NCBI GenBank assembly: GCA_938046705.1
Contig: CALIWP010000090.1
Location: 1-21,981 of the forward strand
Direction: 5' to 3'
Source of the DNA: an uncultured Campylobacter sp.
Lineage (GTDB): Bacteria; Campylobacterota; Campylobacteria; Campylobacterales; Campylobacteraceae
DNA: 21,981 bases
The notes beneath the pieces are model-generated. The model saw only the letters and a program-made list of their open reading frames with translations, was not told the origin of the DNA and ran no database searches. Position 1 is the first letter of the stretch. Every line of letters begins with the position of its first letter. The translations under genes were made by a program, and so were the position numbers. Shown here piece after piece: positions 20,875 through 21,981 of this stretch.

Positions 20875-21051
20875 TCACTCCTCGTTTGCCGCGCCCTCGA
20901 TCGGCTTTTCGTTTTTCGCCTTGATCTGCATGGCGATTTTTATATGCTCCTCGTTCGGATACCTTTTGATTAAATTTTCTATACCTTCGATCGTGAAGTA
21001 TTTACAAACCTTAAGCGCCTTTATGTGCTCATCTACGTTAAATTTTCCCAC
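20875..21051 (-). CDS. 58-aa hypothetical protein with GTG start
   Basis: ORF opened by GTG 5 bases after AAAGGG, 10 bp after the replication gene. The product (GKFNVDEHIKALKVCKYFTI, EGIENLIKRYPNEEHIKIAM) is helical with a charged tail. Its stop overlaps the ribosome-binding site of the HTH gene (GAGGAGTGA). No family recognised. Confidence 0.6.
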   Translation of the reverse strand: MGKFNVDEHIKALKVCKYFTIEGIENLIKRYPNEEHIKIAMQIKAKNEKPIEGAANEE

Positions 21052-21061
21052 TTTTTACCCT

Positions 21062-21967
21062 TTAAAAAATAGTTTTGCTTAAATTTAATCGCTTGCGCAT
21101 ATCCCTGAAATATGCGATTTGCTCGTTAAATTTGCCAAGATAGACACCAAAAGGAAACTCGCCCGTGAGCTTATCCGCGATCTCGTCCATCACCTCAACG
21201 CACTCCTTAAAGTTCTCGTTTGCAATAAAATCCATAAATTTACCCTTGAGCCTAAACGTAACTTCAAGGCGCTTCCAGTCCTTAAATTTCTCGTCTATTT
21301 TTTGCTTGTGGTAGTTCGTTTGCTTTTCGAATTTGTCGTATAAACAAACCTTATCTACCGCATAAAACTTCCCGCTTCTTAGTCCGCGATTGGCGTAAAT
21401 GCTCGTCTTAAAGCTAATTACGTCGTCGGCTTGCTCTTTTACGTGCTCTTTAAATTTGCCTTTGGCTTTATGATTTATTTCGCCCCGATCTTTAAAATCC
21501 ACCGCGAGATCAAAGCTGTAAGGCTTAAAGCGCCGTAAAAACTTGCCCAAAATTCGGTAAGTCTCTTTAAAAATATCCCTGCTAGGCTGAAATAGCCCAG
21601 CAAAGACAACGCAAACGTAATAGCCGAAGGGCTTTTTACGCTTCTTGCAAAGATCGTTTAACTCGCTAGAGTTTTCGACCACCAGCATCGTGTTACTTAA
21701 GCTTTTCGTGCCGCGCTTAAAGCTGATGAAGCGGATTTTAAAGGGGTGCTTTTCGTCCGCATCAAAAAGCGGCTTGTTTGCACCCTTAAATTTATACTCC
21801 GCATAATCCTTGACCGTTTTATTTCGGCTTATTAGCCGCAGCTTTCCCAAAAGTTCAATCTTTTTCAAAAAGCCGTTAAGCGTGGCCTTAGGCATCACAA
21901 AACGGATGCTATCTATCCCGCAATCGACAATGTCCTCTGCGCTAAATTTAGGCGTTTTGGGCTTCAT
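21062..21967 (-). CDS. Replication-initiation-factor-like protein
   Basis: A 301-aa protein, complete from ATG to stop. Segments typical of the Rep_trans / filamentous-phage replication initiator group are visible: SFDLAVDFKDRG (about 154), then YAVDKVCLYDKFEKQ (about 205-219) and WKRLEVTFRLKGKFMDF (about 236-252). These match the family's '...lciYDK...' and 'RlExtfR' pattern. It would nick the origin and start rolling-circle replication, but I cannot point to a certain catalytic tyrosine. It is the first gene visible in the minus-strand operon. Integrated elements with such a gene are often filamentous phages. C. concisus Zot-carrying prophages are one known case, but no zot is in view here. 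Confidence 0.55.
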   Translation of the reverse strand: MKPKTPKFSAEDIVDCGIDSIRFVMPKATLNGFLKKIELLGKLRLISRNKTVKDYAEYKFKGANKPLFDADEKHPFKIRFISFKRGTKSLSNTMLVVENSSELNDLCKKRKKPFGYYVCVVFAGLFQPSRDIFKETYRILGKFLRRFKPYSFDLAVDFKDRGEINHKAKGKFKEHVKEQADDVISFKTSIYANRGLRSGKFYAVDKVCLYDKFEKQTNYHKQKIDEKFKDWKRLEVTFRLKGKFMDFIANENFKECVEVMDEIADKLTGEFPFGVYLGKFNEQIAYFRDMRKRLNLSKTIF

Positions 21968-21981
21968 CTACTGCACCGCGA

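Noticed and set aside
1..21981. CRISPR array, rRNA genes or insertion sequences
   Set aside because: No regularly spaced direct repeats with unique spacers, no rRNA-like conserved blocks and no IS-type transposase with terminal inverted repeats were seen; the only DDE transposase is MuA-like.

Overview
This window joins two DNA blocks that look as if they come from different phyla. Positions 1 to about 15,100 are extremely AT-rich, with dense minus-strand genes and strong Shine-Dalgarno sequences, as in Fusobacterium or a close relative. From about 15,125 to the end, G+C is visibly higher and the gene content is typical of Campylobacter: an HU protein, a tRNA-Leu(CAA), a P4-type integrase and a prophage or island. 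The switch falls inside one open reading frame (14864-15289), whose N-terminus is a phage repressor helix-turn-helix and whose C-terminus resembles the tail of Campylobacter CiaB. An assembly chimera is the null hypothesis; a transposable-phage insertion is the alternative.

Fusobacterium-like block. A partial sugar-type ABC transporter lipoprotein gene (1-890, minus) has its own consensus promoter and a tiny lysine-rich leader ORF. To its right is the early half of a Mu-like transposable phage. A two-switch regulatory region (13.0-14.9 kb) holds a repressor, a Ner/Cro-like protein, a second HTH gene, divergent promoters and an array of four operators. A roughly 10-kb minus-strand operon (12990 to 3040) then encodes small proteins, a BRO-N antirepressor-like protein, a degenerate tyrosine recombinase, the MuA transposase, the MuB ATPase, a DUF3164-like protein, a GemA-like protein and a sigma factor. 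The operon ends in a very strong terminator. After it come only a Dam-type adenine methylase, a lipoprotein and a small HTH protein. No lysis, head, packaging or tail gene is present, so the element is either deleted or naturally lacks virion genes.

Campylobacter-like block. The ciaB-like tail is followed by hup with a clear terminator, then tRNA-Leu, three phased 10-bp repeats and an integrase. Facing the integrase is a minus-strand phage operon. In transcription order it encodes a replication-initiator-like protein, a 58-aa protein, an excisionase-like HTH protein, a DNA methyltransferase, a 95-aa protein, a superfamily 2 helicase and a BRO-N antirepressor. The island continues past the right edge, so its far attachment site is not visible.

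Several genes shorter than 60 codons were found by reading the DNA (919-981, 3040-3180, 6026-6172, 6163-6312, 10375-10506, 12216-12389, 12862-12990, 13139-13291, 20875-21051). Family assignments rest on motif recognition, not on database searches.
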